A stretch of DNA of 64,000 nucleotides from NCBI GenBank assembly GCA_963082875.1, contig OY720098.1, positions 8,308,001 to 8,372,000 of the forward strand, in the 5' to 3' direction. Shown here piece after piece: positions 22,208 through 36,853 of the stretch. Origin of the DNA: Corella eumyota. Lineage: Eukaryota; Chordata; Ascidiacea; Phlebobranchia; Corellidae. Numbering within the stretch: position 1 is the stretch's first letter; each line of letters opens with the position of its first letter. The translations under genes and the position numbers were made by a program. Under the pieces are notes generated by a model. It worked only from the letters and a program-made list of their open reading frames with translations. It made no database searches and was not told the DNA's origin.

Positions 22208-25200
22208 TCAGCAAAGTTTGCATGATTTCTGACAGTGTGGACCAAAGCCACCGGAAGTACAAAACATATTCCGATGAAATTCGCGATAGCTTGATAACTT
22301 TTTGCACATTAAAGGTTGGGCATCGATACATTGAACTAAAACAATGAAATAGGTTACTTTAATCGTCAAGTTGTTTACATATTATTATAAATGTAGTTAG
22401 CTTTCTTATATTTTCTTTATTTTTAAGTTACCTGATTTAGATTTTGATTTTCGCTTTAAATTTCTTCTTCTACAACAAGTTGCTTTACATCTCAATGACA
22501 TAAAACCTTGATTAGATTCGCAAAATCCACGCCTAGACCACGTAACACACATGTCAGGCTGTAAGTCTTCTTCTGAAGCGCATGGATCATCAACTAAACA
22601 AAGTATAACAATCATAATTTTACTAAAATAAAAATAAACAAATAAGATTTTAGAGTATTTCTTGTTATTCTGGCAATTAGATTTTAACTGGTATTTTGAT
22701 ACGCGTCCAATTTCGCAGAATGAAATTATATGAAAAACACTTCATTAAAAGAATGTTTAAATTTTGTTTACAGCACTAAAATATTCTTATCTTATATTAA
22801 CAACATCTTAAGTAGGCTGTGGTTTAAAATAACTTTTAAGTGACACACAACTACTTACATTTACATGGCCCTAATTTATTGGACCACAATCCATTTCGCT
22901 GACAAGTAGTAGTTGCAAATCCGACAGTCTGATAACCCTTGTCACAAGTCATTGTAATTTGTGTTCCGACTTTTAAAGCTTCGTTGCTGACCTTTATTTG
23001 ACTGTTGGGCGGGGTTTCAATTGACAGGCACGTTATATCTTCGAAATAAATACTTGAACCTAACTTTCACAATAACTTTCCAGCTATATATTTTAATTTA
23101 CAATTATGCATACCTACAGTTAAACTGTCCATTTTACTATTTAGTGGAGTAATATTCAAACCCTAAATAAACATGTCAACTTGCCCATAACTTACCTTGT
23201 AAAACTGCTTGCCAGCCTTCGATCACGTGACCAGATTGTTCACACGTTTGAACAAGTGCTAGCTCGGCGTTCAAAATACTCTGCGTGACGTCACCGGTTA
23301 CGCATGAGTCATACACGCAAGCCATTTCATAGTAAAACGCGAGGCCAGAAGGTAAATTAGGATTCTACAAAATGTCATACCACTTATCAGAAACGTTTCA
23401 AATTAAATTATTTTAATAATGTGGCAAGAATGTAAAACTAAATTGAAATTGAAACAGTTCAAGGTTATTTACTGTGATGCAAGCTGAAAACATGTTGTCA
23501 TCAGAATTTTTACTTAATTTTCCACACTTGTCAGAATCCATTAAAATTGACATTTCCTTTTCGGTATCGCAACCCATATACTTTCCTATATTCGATTTCA
23601 TGTCTTTTTTCGCCGAAAGATTTTCTCCGCCTGGACAACTAAAAAACCACGACACATTTAATAAAAATATTTTGCATTTTTTGTATTGTTTTTAACATTA
23701 ACAACTGAAATCGAAATTTCAATTAACTTACTCTCCTCCCATTATAAATCGGTCTGTAGAAATAGCTTCGTCGTTTCTTGAATTTCCATCGAAATTTCCG
23801 CAAAGACCTTGAACAAAATATTGATACTCGGGCGGAATTTTTACACTTGCAAAATACCAACCATCAAACGTTACCTAAAACACAAAATTATTTTAAAAAC
23901 ATTATCAAAAGTAGTATTTATTTCAAATACAAAAATGCTAAAAAAATATGCTTTTTATACACTTAGGTTAAGTATATATATACAATCTGTTTAACTATTA
24001 AAGCACCACTTAATACTTACTACAATTGGTGCACTTAAATCAGGGCAAGCAATTAAAAGTTGTTTATTTGTTAATCCACTTTCCATTGCCATGGGTAAAT
24101 CAAATATATCTACTGTACAATAATTGGGCTTAATTTCGCTGTAAGGAATTTCAGTAACTTTTTTGTTGACCTGTTTAAAATAAAACAAATATTATGATTA
24201 TGTTATTCTTGGTGACAAAATTGGCACAAAGCATTGTTTATCAGTTTGAGTTATACCTTAACTATTCCGTTCTTCTCTAACGAATACATCTTGGACCCAA
24301 AGGTCACGTGAACGTCACGCGTGAATGAAACATCAGGAAGGTTATTTCGAATTTCGTTTTGAACTTCAACCCTAAACAAATTAAATATAAATTTTTAATG
24401 TTTTTTTTTCTACTGTATGTTACAATGCACAATAAAAATAGTATTATTTTTTGTTTAATGATTCTTTTTAATAAGTTGCACAAAAACTTACTTAAAATAA
24501 TATGGAAATCTGTATCTTACTGGCCCAACTTCGGCCATTACATATTTCTTGCAACCATGAAAGTCGTAATATTTGTTGTCGAAAGTCCAATAATGTACGT
24601 CACCCATCGCCCAACATTCTGAACCTTGTAATACAAAACATAACATTAATAAACACAGACAGAAAATAATTAGATTTAATTGTATTTATATTGATGTAAA
24701 TTGCTGGCATATTGTATCAGTCTACAAGATTGTAAATACAAAGCAAAGGCCTTCTGTTGTTTAAATTCGGATTTTTTTTCTTACTTTTTAATTCGGTCGG
24801 ATCTTTCGGTCCATCTGTGCAATATTTAAATCGAACTTCCACATCCTCTGCGCAATCCAAGCAAGCAAACACCGACGTGCTATTAAGATCGGTCGTAAAC
24901 GTCGAAAATCCAGGCTGTTAAAATAATAAAAATCCTGGCTTTGTTTAAAGGTGTTATAACTGACAAAACATCGGTGATTTACTTTACGATTTGTTTATAA
25001 TAAAACTGTAATTAACTGGATACTTCCCTGTTTAAATTACCTAGAAAGTTTAGTCTTGTAAATTAATTTTAATTAGATTACCTATACAATCATGTCTGTA
25101 TTAGCTTTAATGTATTAAGTATTATGTAAACATATGTCCAATAATAGAAATAAACTTCCTTAATTACCGTCAAAATTTGTTTTCTAGTTTTTCGATGCCG

Positions 25201-25484
25201 TAACTCTTTGGCCACAACATTTGTACAGTCACGTGGTGCGATGGCGTAATCTAAACTTTGTGAACTTGGGCTTTCGAGCGTGTAGTATTTCGTCCAATCA
25301 CAACGTGCAAGGGTTATTTCATTAATCACTAAAAAAATTATAAGTTTAAAAAAAATTAAAAATAAAATTAGTTTTTTGCCACCTTACCTATTTGCTCATT
25401 CTGTGAAATTATTTTTCCTTGAATATATGCGGTTAATGCAAAAATGTAAAACACAATTCCTAAATAATAGGATATCGCTGTCAT
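22208..25484 (-). CDS. Secreted VWD-C8-CCP-ShKT-ShKT mosaic protein, 577 aa
   Basis: Twelve minus-strand exons join in phase: 25388-25484, 25168-25328, 24785-24914, 24492-24624, 24257-24371, 24021-24170, 23732-23874, 23473-23638, 23196-23364, 22859-23038, 22432-22593, 22208-22335. Order of parts: a signal peptide (MTAISYYLGIVFYIFALTA); a Cys-rich region with CDWTKYYTLESPSS and CAEDVEVRFKYC, resembling the WxxW domain of mucins and CILP; a full VWD domain (CWAMGDVHYWTFDNKYYDF to the signature GLCGNFDGNSRND); a C8 domain (KCGKLS ... FYYEMACVYDSCV); one CCP/sushi module (ITCLSIETPPNSQ ... CQRNGLWSN); and two ShKT modules (PCASEEDLQPDMCVTWSRRG and CIDAQPLMCKKL ... CQKSCKLC), where the stop follows the last Cys. 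There is no membrane anchor. It is probably an extracellular or mucus-type matrix or defence protein. Domain calls are firm; function is inferred. Confidence 0.88.
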
Positions 25485-28319
25485 ATTTATACCTATATAC
25501 AATCAACCTAAATATAACTATTAAGTTAAATACTAAACAAATTAATTATAATAACTGAGAAACAAACTGCATTTTAATTAATGTTTTATTCGTCTAATAA
25601 AAATTTAATTAAAACTTCTACGTGGAACTACCAGCTATTGCCTTAAGCCTAATATTTTTTATTTTATATATTTAGAACAAGCAAGTTTTCTTTGTTTACA
25701 AAAAATGATTAGTACACGTTGGTGCCATTTTTAAATTTAACATTTTCCGAAATCAATTTGACTTTAAAACTACCCTAACTGCCTTTAAAACTACTCTGAC
25801 TGTCTTCTGCGTGCGTATTCCTTATCTATGTCAAAGTTCACAAACCTTTTTGGCAAGTAACTTCTTGTTGTCATTTCGAAGTAGTAAAACATTCTGTTGT
25901 ATGGGCAGTTTGTGACATAAAATTTATATAGCTGCTCTGTGCGACTCTAAGCCGGAATAGGTCTCGACTTAAGTGAATAAATAAACTAATTACTACGCCC
26001 CTTTTGTCATCTATATATTAGTGACGTGCCATTACCGTCGACTTTGTTATTTCTAGGACTTGCGTTCAATTACGAACGTTGTTTATCCGGGATAATGTAA
26101 CGAAAATAACTACGTATTCGAATATACACAACACGTTGGTATTTTAAACTATTTAAAATTTTTAAACTATTTTCGATTAAAAAGGTTTTATAAAGCGCCT
26201 TTATAACTCGGTCGTTATTTTCTTAATTTAAAGCAATTTCTTAAAACGATCTTTTAAACAAGCCACTGGATTCTAATAAAATTTCAAACGACATTAAAAA
26301 CCACAAAAGTGATATTCGCGATTTTTTTATAAGGTAATACGGATATTTACATAATTAAACACTTACAGAAAATACGTAAATGCCAAGAGCAAAATGATAA
26401 TTACATCACGCAGCATTTCCTTTTATTATTTAATTAAACTGTACAATTTAACTGTTTGATTTTAAGTAACATAAACATTGCTAATGCGATTTAAGAAGTA
26501 AATGAACTTGTTAGTCGTCTATCTATTAATTACAGGGCAGAACCTTAACTATAGGCATGGTTTTTAAATATTTCTGCTAAAAATACTTTTACTGCTTATT
26601 AAATGCTATAAAAATTGTTATTTTTCATAAGCCAATTATCTTTTAGGACTTCACCAGAAATTCGATACTTTAACAAGCTGAATAAAATATAACATCAAAG
26701 CAGTTTCAACTTAAATTTTTCTTAAGAGATTAAACCCAACGCTTTAATTTATACATGTAAATACATTTACAAGCTAAAGAAGTTCCCTACACATTTCTAC
26801 GTTATAGCCTACAAATAAACGGAAAGACAGCACTTTTTGTAATTGATCGAATAACAACTAAAGGGATATAAATTGTGGTAAAAATTCTTAAATAAATCTA
26901 CGTTTTTCTAGTGTTGTCTGTCGGTTTAACTGCCTTATTTTGTGTAATAAACCACGTTTATGATTGACACCTGCGTTACAGGTTTATTTTTTATGCTTTG
27001 CTACGGAATTCGCATTCCCTAAAACTAGTCGTTTATCAAACTATCAAACTAGACACTAACATTTTAAGAAACAAGCTATTATAATAAAATTCTAAATAAA
27101 TGTAAGCATCTTTTTTTCATAACAATATTTATCAGTAGCTTTAATCCTCAAGTAGCGTTATATTTGCAAATCAATAATATCTAATATGAATAAGCGTCGT
27201 ACTGCCCGCGGGGTGCCAAAGAAGTCGGTTAAATTGGTTCATTCGACAATTTTGGTAACATTTTACTTATGTTGAAATAATTTTCATTAAAAGATTGTGT
27301 AGTAAGTTTAAAAAAAGCAATTTAGAGGATTTTTTAAAATTTAAAAGAGATCAAAAGTGCTATACTACGTATAAACAAGTAATATTACCCTAACACTCTC
27401 ACCTATAGCCTACTGGAAATACATGTTTAATCTTTAAATTTAAATCTTTAAATTCACATTTTAATTTTTTAAACATCGGTCTTGTTTAGTTCTCTTACAC
27501 GAAGTAGTTAACAAACAAGTTATAAATGAGGATTACGAAAATTAACATAATATTTGTAAAAATATGGTCTGTTTTTTTATTGTAGTATAATAGTTTAAAG
27601 TAATGAAATTAAATATAAACATTTACATATAAATTTGTTTCGCAATTGGGTTATTGTACATTTTATTGTTTATTTTACGAACTAAAAATCTACAAACGTG
27701 AGCCATGCCAATGTCTCGATAGATTTGTTTACGCTTGTTAAAGAAAATTAACTCCAGCGGGAAATTGTCAAGCCCTTATTACCATAAAATGTTTTCCACA
27801 CTTAGATATTGCTTAAGAACTAACCTGTTAGATTTAACGCTGGTAAGCGCTGATAATCTGTATTAAGTGATTGACGTGATATTTAAAACAGCTTTGACCT
27901 TGACAATAAAAATACGCGATATAGTGACAAGCTTTTATTAAGGTCAATGCAAGGTTGTGTTATAAATGCAAAAGGTATAATAAATGCACAATTAAAAAAA
28001 AAAAAAAGTAAAACATGTAAAAAGTTTACAGAAGAAATTATTTTTCTCTGTACAGTATATGTTCTATAAGTGTTTATTAATCTATTTTTCGGTAACAGGA
28101 AGTTATTTAATCACGATTTTTAAAATTTTTTTCCTTAATGCTATTTTTAGTTTAATCACTAACACCAGTTTGGTAGCAGGTTATTGTAAAATACATGCAT
28201 TCATAGCCATAACAAATAAGCAGTTAAGGCATCTATACTCTAACAACTTCGGTATACTTTACAGGTTAAACCAAATTAGTGGTAGTAGTTAACTATTTTT
28301 AACACACTAAAAGAATAAC
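25485..28319. other. Divergent intergenic region (VWD gene / TPI1)
   Basis: This 2.8-kb AT-rich interval between two divergent genes has no supported gene. A GC-richer 69-nt open segment at 27186-27254 begins with ATG and ends at a GT and could be an orphan exon. A GC-richer patch around 25930-26100 may be regulatory. An open frame at 28059-28292 is just upstream of TPI1 and is not supported. Confidence 0.4.
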
Positions 28320-29743
<1,424 letters not shown>

Positions 29744-30002
29744 GCTCAATTAAGGCTTGTATCTGCTTACTATTATCACTGTTCTTAATGTTTTAAGTGG
29801 ATAGTTTTTTGAGTTATTTCTAAAATTTATATTTGTTGCAGTGTGCCATATCATACTAAAAAAATTAATGTAATCCAACAAAATTCATTCAAAAATAAAC
29901 CTTATTTTAAATAAATTGCATTTTTTTTATTCTGTATAAAAAAATATAAAAGCTTTTACAATGACAAGTTATCACAATTAAAAATATTTAGAGCTTTTAA
30001 AA

Positions 30003-31118
30003 TTATATGTTATATCCATTAACAAATGGTATTCCACTGTGAACTTTTCTTTTATAATCCAAATAGGATTTTCCGAAAAAGTTTAGTAATGACATCTCTT
30101 CATGATAGATTCGGTCTTTAAAAAACTTCCAAGACACTACAGTATATCCAATCATGCATATTGGATTTCCCAGTAAAATCTAAGCAACAAATTTTTATTT
30201 TGTTATTTTATAAATCAACAGTAAGGTATAATATATTATAATACCTGAGACCCTATACTCCATACAAACCATCCCGTATATGAGGGGTGTCGTACAAGTG
30301 AATACACCCCCGATGTAATTAGCACATGTTCATCTCTTTTAAAAAACTGCACCACATGGTGGAAACTCTCACCTATAAAAAAGTCATGTTTTAAAAGTTA
30401 CATTTTAGCACTGTAACATATTAGGTAATGATGTTTGTACCTGCTGTGTACATGGCAAGTTTTCTAAATGTATCACCAAAAACACACAACAATAACCCGG
30501 TGTATATAAGCCAATGACATGTTTTTAAATCTGCAAAAAAGGCATATAAATTACATTTGTTGAGTTGTATGTATTTACTATTTTTTTTTACAGTACCTGG
30601 GTAAAAATATAAAAGAACACCATGTTCTAAACAGCTTAAAAATAATGCAAAGTTATATTCTGGGCTATGGTTTAAGATAAACGATGACAGTGTAAGTGTT
30701 GAAGGGTTAAAGATGGCAGTTGTTAAATATTCCCCAATATGGAAAATTGACAAAATTAGAAGATATAAACCAGTTGAAAGGAATATATCTGGTGCATAGA
30801 CAACAATGTTTATTCCAAGACTAATAAATAACCCAAGCATATAGGAACGCCATACAACCTAAAAATATATTTCTTTAATTAATATTTTAGGTTTGCTATG
30901 TATGATATATAACAAAATACACATCACAAAAAATATGATACCTGAAAGAGGTTTACAATGTATAGGCTCTTGAAGGTAAGGTATGCATGAAAGAGACAAA
31001 TTGTCCCAACCACACTGGTCACCACATAAACGTTGTTCACATTTCGCAGTTGGTAAACTATATTCCACAAACTTGAGGCAATCACAGCCAAAATCGAAGC
31101 TTTTGCTTGTATTATCAT
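30003..31118 (-). CDS. ICMT: Protein-S-isoprenylcysteine O-methyltransferase, 299 aa
   Basis: ER membrane enzyme that methylates the C-terminal isoprenylcysteine of CAAX proteins (RAS, RHO, lamins) using S-adenosylmethionine. Four minus-strand exons (30942-31118, 30441-30858, 30245-30372, 30003-30179) join in phase to 299 aa. Several hydrophobic helices precede the catalytic part, including FHIGEYLTTAIFNPSTL and LNHSPEYNFALF, which match the family. The C-terminal catalytic block is strongly conserved: FRKLAMYTAGESFHHVVQ, VYSLVRHPSYTGWFVWSIG, NPICMIGY, and EEMSLLNFFGKSYLDYKRKV followed by GIPF. The start at 31118 gives the expected N-terminal helices. An overlapping longer frame up to 31248 does not continue into the conserved part. 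It is divergent with TACC. Confidence 0.94.
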
Positions 31119-31851
31119 TAATTTTTATATAACACCTACAATCAAAGAAACTAAAATAACATATATGACCAAAAAAACATCTACTAACAGCTAAACCACT
31201 AAAAGCATAGAGACCTTGTTCACAAATAATTAAATTGTTAATTTTCACCTATTTGTTAACCAGTTATACTGTCTGGTGTTTTTTACTTTTGATGACGTCA
31301 CGTTGTACAAAAAATTGTAAACAAATAGTACCGCATGTTTCCATTTTCATTGAAATAAAATAAAACCAAATAATAAGTGTGTTATTTTTTTAATTTAAAT
31401 AATTTTGACAGAAGTTATTATGTTATAAAAGAAAGTTTAAAGGTAAAAAATATCGAATTCGAATTTAATCAAGTTTAACCAGGCGTGTCCGATAGTCAAC
31501 ACATTTTTAAACAACGGCGCGAGTAAAATCATATCACAACAAGATTCGGCCTTCTTTAAGTTTGTTAAAGTTTTGTTGCTTTAAAAACATCGTAAATCAA
31601 ATTAGGATGTGTTATTTTATGTTATTTTATAAACATTGTGACATTACGAGATTAATTTTTAATTGTTTTGTCATTTAATATTTTAACATACGCAGTCAGG
31701 CAGTCTGGCATTATCTTTATATCAGTTATATTTATATGTCTAGCAGTCTAGAGGCAGACTAGCAGTAATTTATGTTTAAGCAAACTGCTATTTTAACAGG
31801 TTACAGCAACGGTTATATTTTGTTTAAATATTATTTCTGGTTCCTAAAAAT
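31119..31851. promoter_or_regulatory. Divergent promoter region between ICMT and TACC
   Basis: This 733-bp interval contains a TGACGTCA palindrome at 31293-31300, about 175 bp upstream of the ICMT start. The same element occurs upstream of PDPK1. Around 31690-31780 there is a cluster of short repeated cag-tct-ag motifs. Bidirectional activity is an inference from orientation. Confidence 0.45.
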
Positions 31852-34800
31852 ATGAACAGTGATATTAATTCCAATTCTCTTCTTACATTTTCACCATCAG
31901 TCTCACCACAATCAATTCTTAAGGAAACATGTGGGGAGAATTTAATGTTGTTACAAACCCCTACACATAAAAACTTAAAGGTAAATATTAAATCAATGTA
32001 TATATTTAGCATCAAAATAAATAAAACAATAGAGTACTTAAATTTAAATAATCATAACTTTTTTATATTATTGTCTAATGATATTTATTGTTATCTGTGC
32101 AATATTTATTTTAATTTAATAAACTTTAAATCCACATATTTTTATTATAAACCATATAGGTAAGTTTCCAAACTCCAGCTCGAACCCCTTTGGGTAGAAT
32201 TACAGAAAATATCATTCAAACAAAACAAGGTGCCTTAAAGTCCTCACAAAGTGGTGAAAAGTGGAAGGACCTTCGTCACTTGGATGATGAATCCAACTGG
32301 AAAGATCGAATTGAGGTTTCTTATGTCCTTGTTATCTTTTAAGAATTAAAATCGGTTATGTTTAGTGTAATTTTAAAAATCAAAGTTGCTAATTTGGTTA
32401 TTAATATAAAGAGTATTTTCAAATGTACAAATGTTAATGAAATAACAAAAACGTCTTCTTACATGTGACTTCAACCCTTTTAGGTAATAACAAAATATGA
32501 CCATGAAGATTATAAGAAATTTGCTAAAGATATTTTAGAAGACATTGTGAATACTGTTGTTCAAACTGGCAGGTATGATATATGATTAAAACTTAAAATT
32601 TGTTTACATTAATTATATTCTTGGTTGCATGTAAAATATATGTTGTGGATTTTATAGCACAGTTAAAAAAGACCCACTGTCAAATAAACTGCAATCTGCT
32701 TTTGAAGATGTGGAAAATGAAAAGGAAAATGTGATAGAAGGTATTTACTACATAATACAAAGATACCATGTCTAAGTATTTACAGTTAATGAGCTGTAAA
32801 CCTTACCATTTTATAAAGTTAACTTATTTTTTTTGCATGTAACAGGTTTTAAAATTCCGGAGCCTTTAAAAAAATCTGACAATCCATTTATTCCGCCTCA
32901 AGTACCTTCAGCTTTAACAAATGGGTAGATAATTTTTATTTTCAATTAAGTTTGCCTATGAGCAGGCAATAAACAAATCTTTTTTTAATTTTAGAAATTC
33001 ACAACAACCAAGTATACCATCAATGGAAAATAGTAATTTTGATAACATATTTGCAACCAAAAAAGTATATATATAATGTACAGACCTCCTTGTAATAATT
33101 TTATTTATTTATTCAATGTTTTCGAAGTAGTTACTGGTAACACTAACCTAAAATGACTAATAGTAGAATCACTTTTTTTAAATTCATGTTGCATATATAA
33201 AAAGTATATATGTAGAAACTAAAATTACAAATTTAAAAACTTTTTTTAGAAGAGTGATATTCAGAAAACTCCTGGTGTGGAAATAAATAACAAAGATTTC
33301 GATCAATTTAATTCAATATCGGTAATTTGCTTATTTGATTTGGTCGCAATATTAAACCTCTAATCTTAGCAAAAGATCTTGTTAAGTTAAAATAATATTA
33401 AAGGTACTATACAACTATCACCACTGTAAATATTTATATTAATATATTTTCAGAATGGTGATATTCAAACAGAAAATTCATTAGGAACAGTAGATTTGGG
33501 AGAATTTCAAGATGCTACAACATGTAATTAAAAAAAAAATTTAAATTATACAAATATACAAAACTGCTATTTTTAACTTGCATAGATTTTATGCAAAAAA
33601 CTTTAGAAAAAATAAAAAATTACAAAACAATTCATAATAAAATACACAAACTTAGATACACAATATTTTAATTTTTCAGTAATAAGTACCGGCTTTAATT
33701 TCGATTATTTGGAATCAAAAGGATCTGTATTAACAGTAAGTTTAATTTTTCTTATTTGTGATAAAACTTATGGGTAATTTAGGGAAAAAATTTTTTCTTT
33801 CTTATAAATGAATGGAAAATTTTTATCAATTAATTGGAGTTTGTTGTAAAAGGAATCGGAATTTCGAAAGCAGTCATTATTCCTAAAATTTGACCCGATG
33901 TTTGCAAGTGAAAATCACTCTCCACCAAAAAGATATGGCAGAAAATCAGATATTCTAGATCTCTGTGGACTTGCTGTCTTACCTGAATCCACCCACCAAC
34001 AAGCAAAAGAACCAGAACCCAAGGAGGCCCCTGATTATTTGTGTGACAGCCCAACTGAATTTATTAGCAGTGATTTTTTTTTAAATTTGCCTACATGCCA
34101 AAATATAGTATCATATCATCATTAAAAATAGGCATTTAATCGTTACAATAGTAAAAATGTAAGCTGAAATATAATTGATTATTTTATGTGCTTTTTTTAT
34201 TTGGAAAAAGGCGAAACTGCAACTAATTCCCATGTTGGTGCTGTAGATGAAATTATTCAAGTTTTAGAATATTCTGTTCAGGATCTCGAGAAGTTACTTA
34301 ATGACAGTCGACTTCCATTGGAAAGCGAGGTTAGCTACATTTTACGTCCTATTGCTTTAATTTCATCTTTCAACATTTCTTTAACTTGCTTTTTTGTTAA
34401 GGTTGAATCTTTAAAGTGTCACTTAAATGAGGAATCAACAAAGAAAGAAATCCTTGAAATATGTACAAAAGCAGGCGAAGAAATTAATGATGAGATGAAA
34501 AAAGATTACACCAAACAAAAAGACGAATATCTTGACAAAAATAATAAGGTGTTCATAAAATTTTAAAATTTAATTAACTGCATTTTAGAAAAATACACAT
34601 GTATATTTATTTTTTATTTTAATATGTACGTTAAATTTAAAAAATGTAATTTAACAGCTGGAGTCGGAAAACAAAAGGCTTGAAAAGCAAAACCTTGGCA
34701 TGGTCAAGTTAAACAAAGAATTGTTAAAACAATCTGCAGAAATAAAAGATTTGTTGGAAAATTACAAGGTATAAATACTCCATTTATTTAAGCTTCTACT

Positions 34801-35262
34801 AAAACATTGACACTTTAAATATGTTCCCAAAATACACTAATTTAAATGGACCCATTTAAAAAAAATCTATTTAGAAAAAAGAAATTTTACTTCACAATGA
34901 AGCTAGCACCATGAAAACAAAACTAATTGAGTTTACTGAACAAAATGAGAAGTTAAAAAGCTCAGTGGAAGAACGTGACCTAAAATTTAACACCAAAATT
35001 CAAGAAGAACAAACACAGCTGGTTGCTGATGCTAAAAAAGACCTAATTAGCATAAAGGTAAAAAGTTTTTATTGTTTAATTTTAAATGTGTTCTAATAAA
35101 TATGCTATACAAGAGGCATGTTTGACAAAAATTTATTTTTATTTTTTGCAGAGTCGCTGTAAGTTGTTGGAAATTGAAAACAAACTTTTAAAATCAAAAC
35201 TGGATCGATGTCTATCTGAAAAAAAGGAAATTGAAAACATTTGTAGTGGCCTTGCTATATAA
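31852..35262 (+). CDS. TACC: TACC-family centrosomal coiled-coil protein, 563 aa
   Basis: Transforming acidic coiled-coil protein, which recruits ch-TOG/XMAP215 to centrosomes and spindle microtubules. Fifteen exons join in phase to 563 aa: 31852-31980, 32160-32315, 32484-32572, 32658-32740, 32846-32924, 32995-33064, 33250-33321, 33454-33523, 33680-33735, 33853-34069, 34211-34329, 34402-34548, 34658-34768, 34875-35057, 35152-35262. The N-terminal half is low-complexity and acidic, with SPSVSPQSILKE and NPFIPPQ motifs. The diagnostic TACC motif is ESEFRKQSLFLKFDPMF in exon 10. From exon 11 on, the protein is a continuous Lys/Glu/Leu-rich coiled coil (VLEYSVQDLEKLL to LLKSKLDRCLSEKKEIENI), ending near the stop as in other TACC proteins. 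A single TACC gene is usual outside vertebrates. It is convergent with the metaxin gene, 332 bp apart. Confidence 0.92.
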
Positions 35263-35594
35263 AAAATACACTAGCTCTTTTGAAACCTGCTTTAATAGGG
35301 TAGAACAACAGTGTGGTGATGTTTTGAAACCTTTTTTTTTCTTTGTAATTTGTTTAATTTCTTTTTGCTTATTTTTTGTATGTTGTTGATATACTTCTAT
35401 TCTAATTAGTTTTTTCTCTAATTTCTTAAGAGATATGCTTATTAAATGCTTATTTGTATAATGTCTATTTTCATCATTGAACTATTGTTTAAACGAAAAA
35501 TAAGTTAACCAAATACTATTTTTTTTTTTGATTAATAAAATTTCATAATTTTAATTTATTAAACACTCAGTCGCAAAAAAATAAAAGTCACAAT

Positions 35595-36853
35595 TTATGT
35601 TAATGTATCAAGGTCATCGATTTCAGCAACAGAGTCATCTCTATGATTTTCATTTTTAAAACTTTCTATGGATTGCGCAAGTTTGCTTCTTTTAGCTGTT
35701 AACACCCCACTTGATATTGCATATACTACCATAGCTGACAATGCCACCATAATTGAGATAACCTAGTAAATAGACTTATTTTAAAATAAATTATGAATAA
35801 TAAACTATAACTTCTTTTTTATGTTTAGAATTGTCAGCAACATTAATTAGTGCTATCAGTAGACACTAAGTTGCTATTACAATGAACAAACAATTTTGCA
35901 TTGTAACTAAGCTTTATACCTGGTCATGTTTAAGAAACGGTTCTTTTGCTTGCAATGATTTTGTAGGTGAAGCAGGTGTAGGTTGCTTTGGCAAATATTT
36001 TTCCATGCGGTAGCAAAATTTTTTCAATTTATCATGGGAATTTAGAGAATGCTAAATAAACAAAAACAATTTTAGAATGCTAAATAAACAAAAACAACGC
36101 TTAAGAATATTATTTTACCTGAAGTTCTGTTGATATAAGAGGAGCTTTCATTAAAACCCCCAAATGTCCAAATAAGACAGCATCCAAGGTGCTTGGAAAG
36201 TTGCCGAAAAAGAATTCACTGCTTCCCAGTTTTTTCTCCATAACATTTAAACAAATCTGTGCGTCCTTGTAAAGTCTTCTTTCAATGTCTTGCAGAGAGG
36301 AGTGAAGACCTTTGGTTTGCATGATTAGTTCTTGTACTTCTCGTCTAATCTTTGAAGGATACCATAAGCTCCAAGGAAATCTGTAACAAAATATAACAAT
36401 TTTATTTTGTAATTTTGGTAAAAAAATAATTAACTTTTAGCTTTTCTCAACATACCCGCACAGTTTTCCATATTCTGCTCTTGTAACTTTGGTGTAGTTA
36501 CTTGCATCAAGCCATAAAGTAAATAATATTGCTGGACGAAGCTTTTGGTCGATATATGATAAAAATGCAAGTGTATCAGCATTTGCATCTTCAGTTAGTG
36601 GAAAATCAGAGTTATAACCTTCCCTTCGAAATATTGAAATCACAGAGAAAGCTCGGGAATAAACAAAGTCTTCCACTTGTATTTCGGGCATTAGACCGGT
36701 GATTGTATCTTTAGGCAGTGAAGGTGATATTGTGGCTGATGATTTAGATATGTAGGAATACATTATTGCAGATAAACAGTCAATATCTATGGAGGGTAAT
36801 CCCCAGCCCTCTCCCCAGCATTTTAAAACAATATTTTGTGGGGATTTTGACAT
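35595..36853 (-). CDS. MTX1: Metaxin (outer mitochondrial membrane SAM/import component), 319 aa
   Basis: GST-like subunit of the mitochondrial outer-membrane sorting and assembly machinery. Four minus-strand exons (36456-36853, 36119-36380, 35920-36051, 35595-35762) give 319 aa. The N-terminal thioredoxin-like motif CWGEGWGLPSIDIDCLSAI matches metaxin-1, and DTLAFLSYIDQKLRPAI and FTLWLD follow. The C-terminal GST helix block EKKLGSSEFFFGNFPSTLDA, then VLFGHLGVLMKAPL, is typical of the family. The last exon supplies a tail-anchor helix (VISIMVALSAMVVYAISSGV) followed by a short acidic tail. Overall order and size match metaxin-1/3 rather than metaxin-2, which lacks the tail anchor. Its intron 2 acceptor region carries a tandem duplication (36046-36097). 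It is divergent with NDUFS6. Confidence 0.93.
36046..36097. repeat. 24-bp tandem duplication covering the acceptor of metaxin intron 2
   Basis: Copies at 36046-36069 and 36074-36097 are identical (agaatgctaaataaacaaaa, continuing acaa). The left copy contains the real acceptor and first exon bases on the minus strand. The right copy duplicates the acceptor 28 bases upstream. Confidence 0.9.

Noticed and set aside
27960-28020. Poly-A-like run near 28000 considered as a retroposed element tail
   Set aside because: No element body, target duplication or RNA-gene promoter box could be seen next to it; simple A runs are common in this AT-rich DNA.
30859-31248. Longer minus-strand frame overlapping the first ICMT exon
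   Set aside because: It is in a different frame from the conserved ICMT continuation. The frame starting at 31118 gives the family's N-terminal helices and a phase-correct junction.
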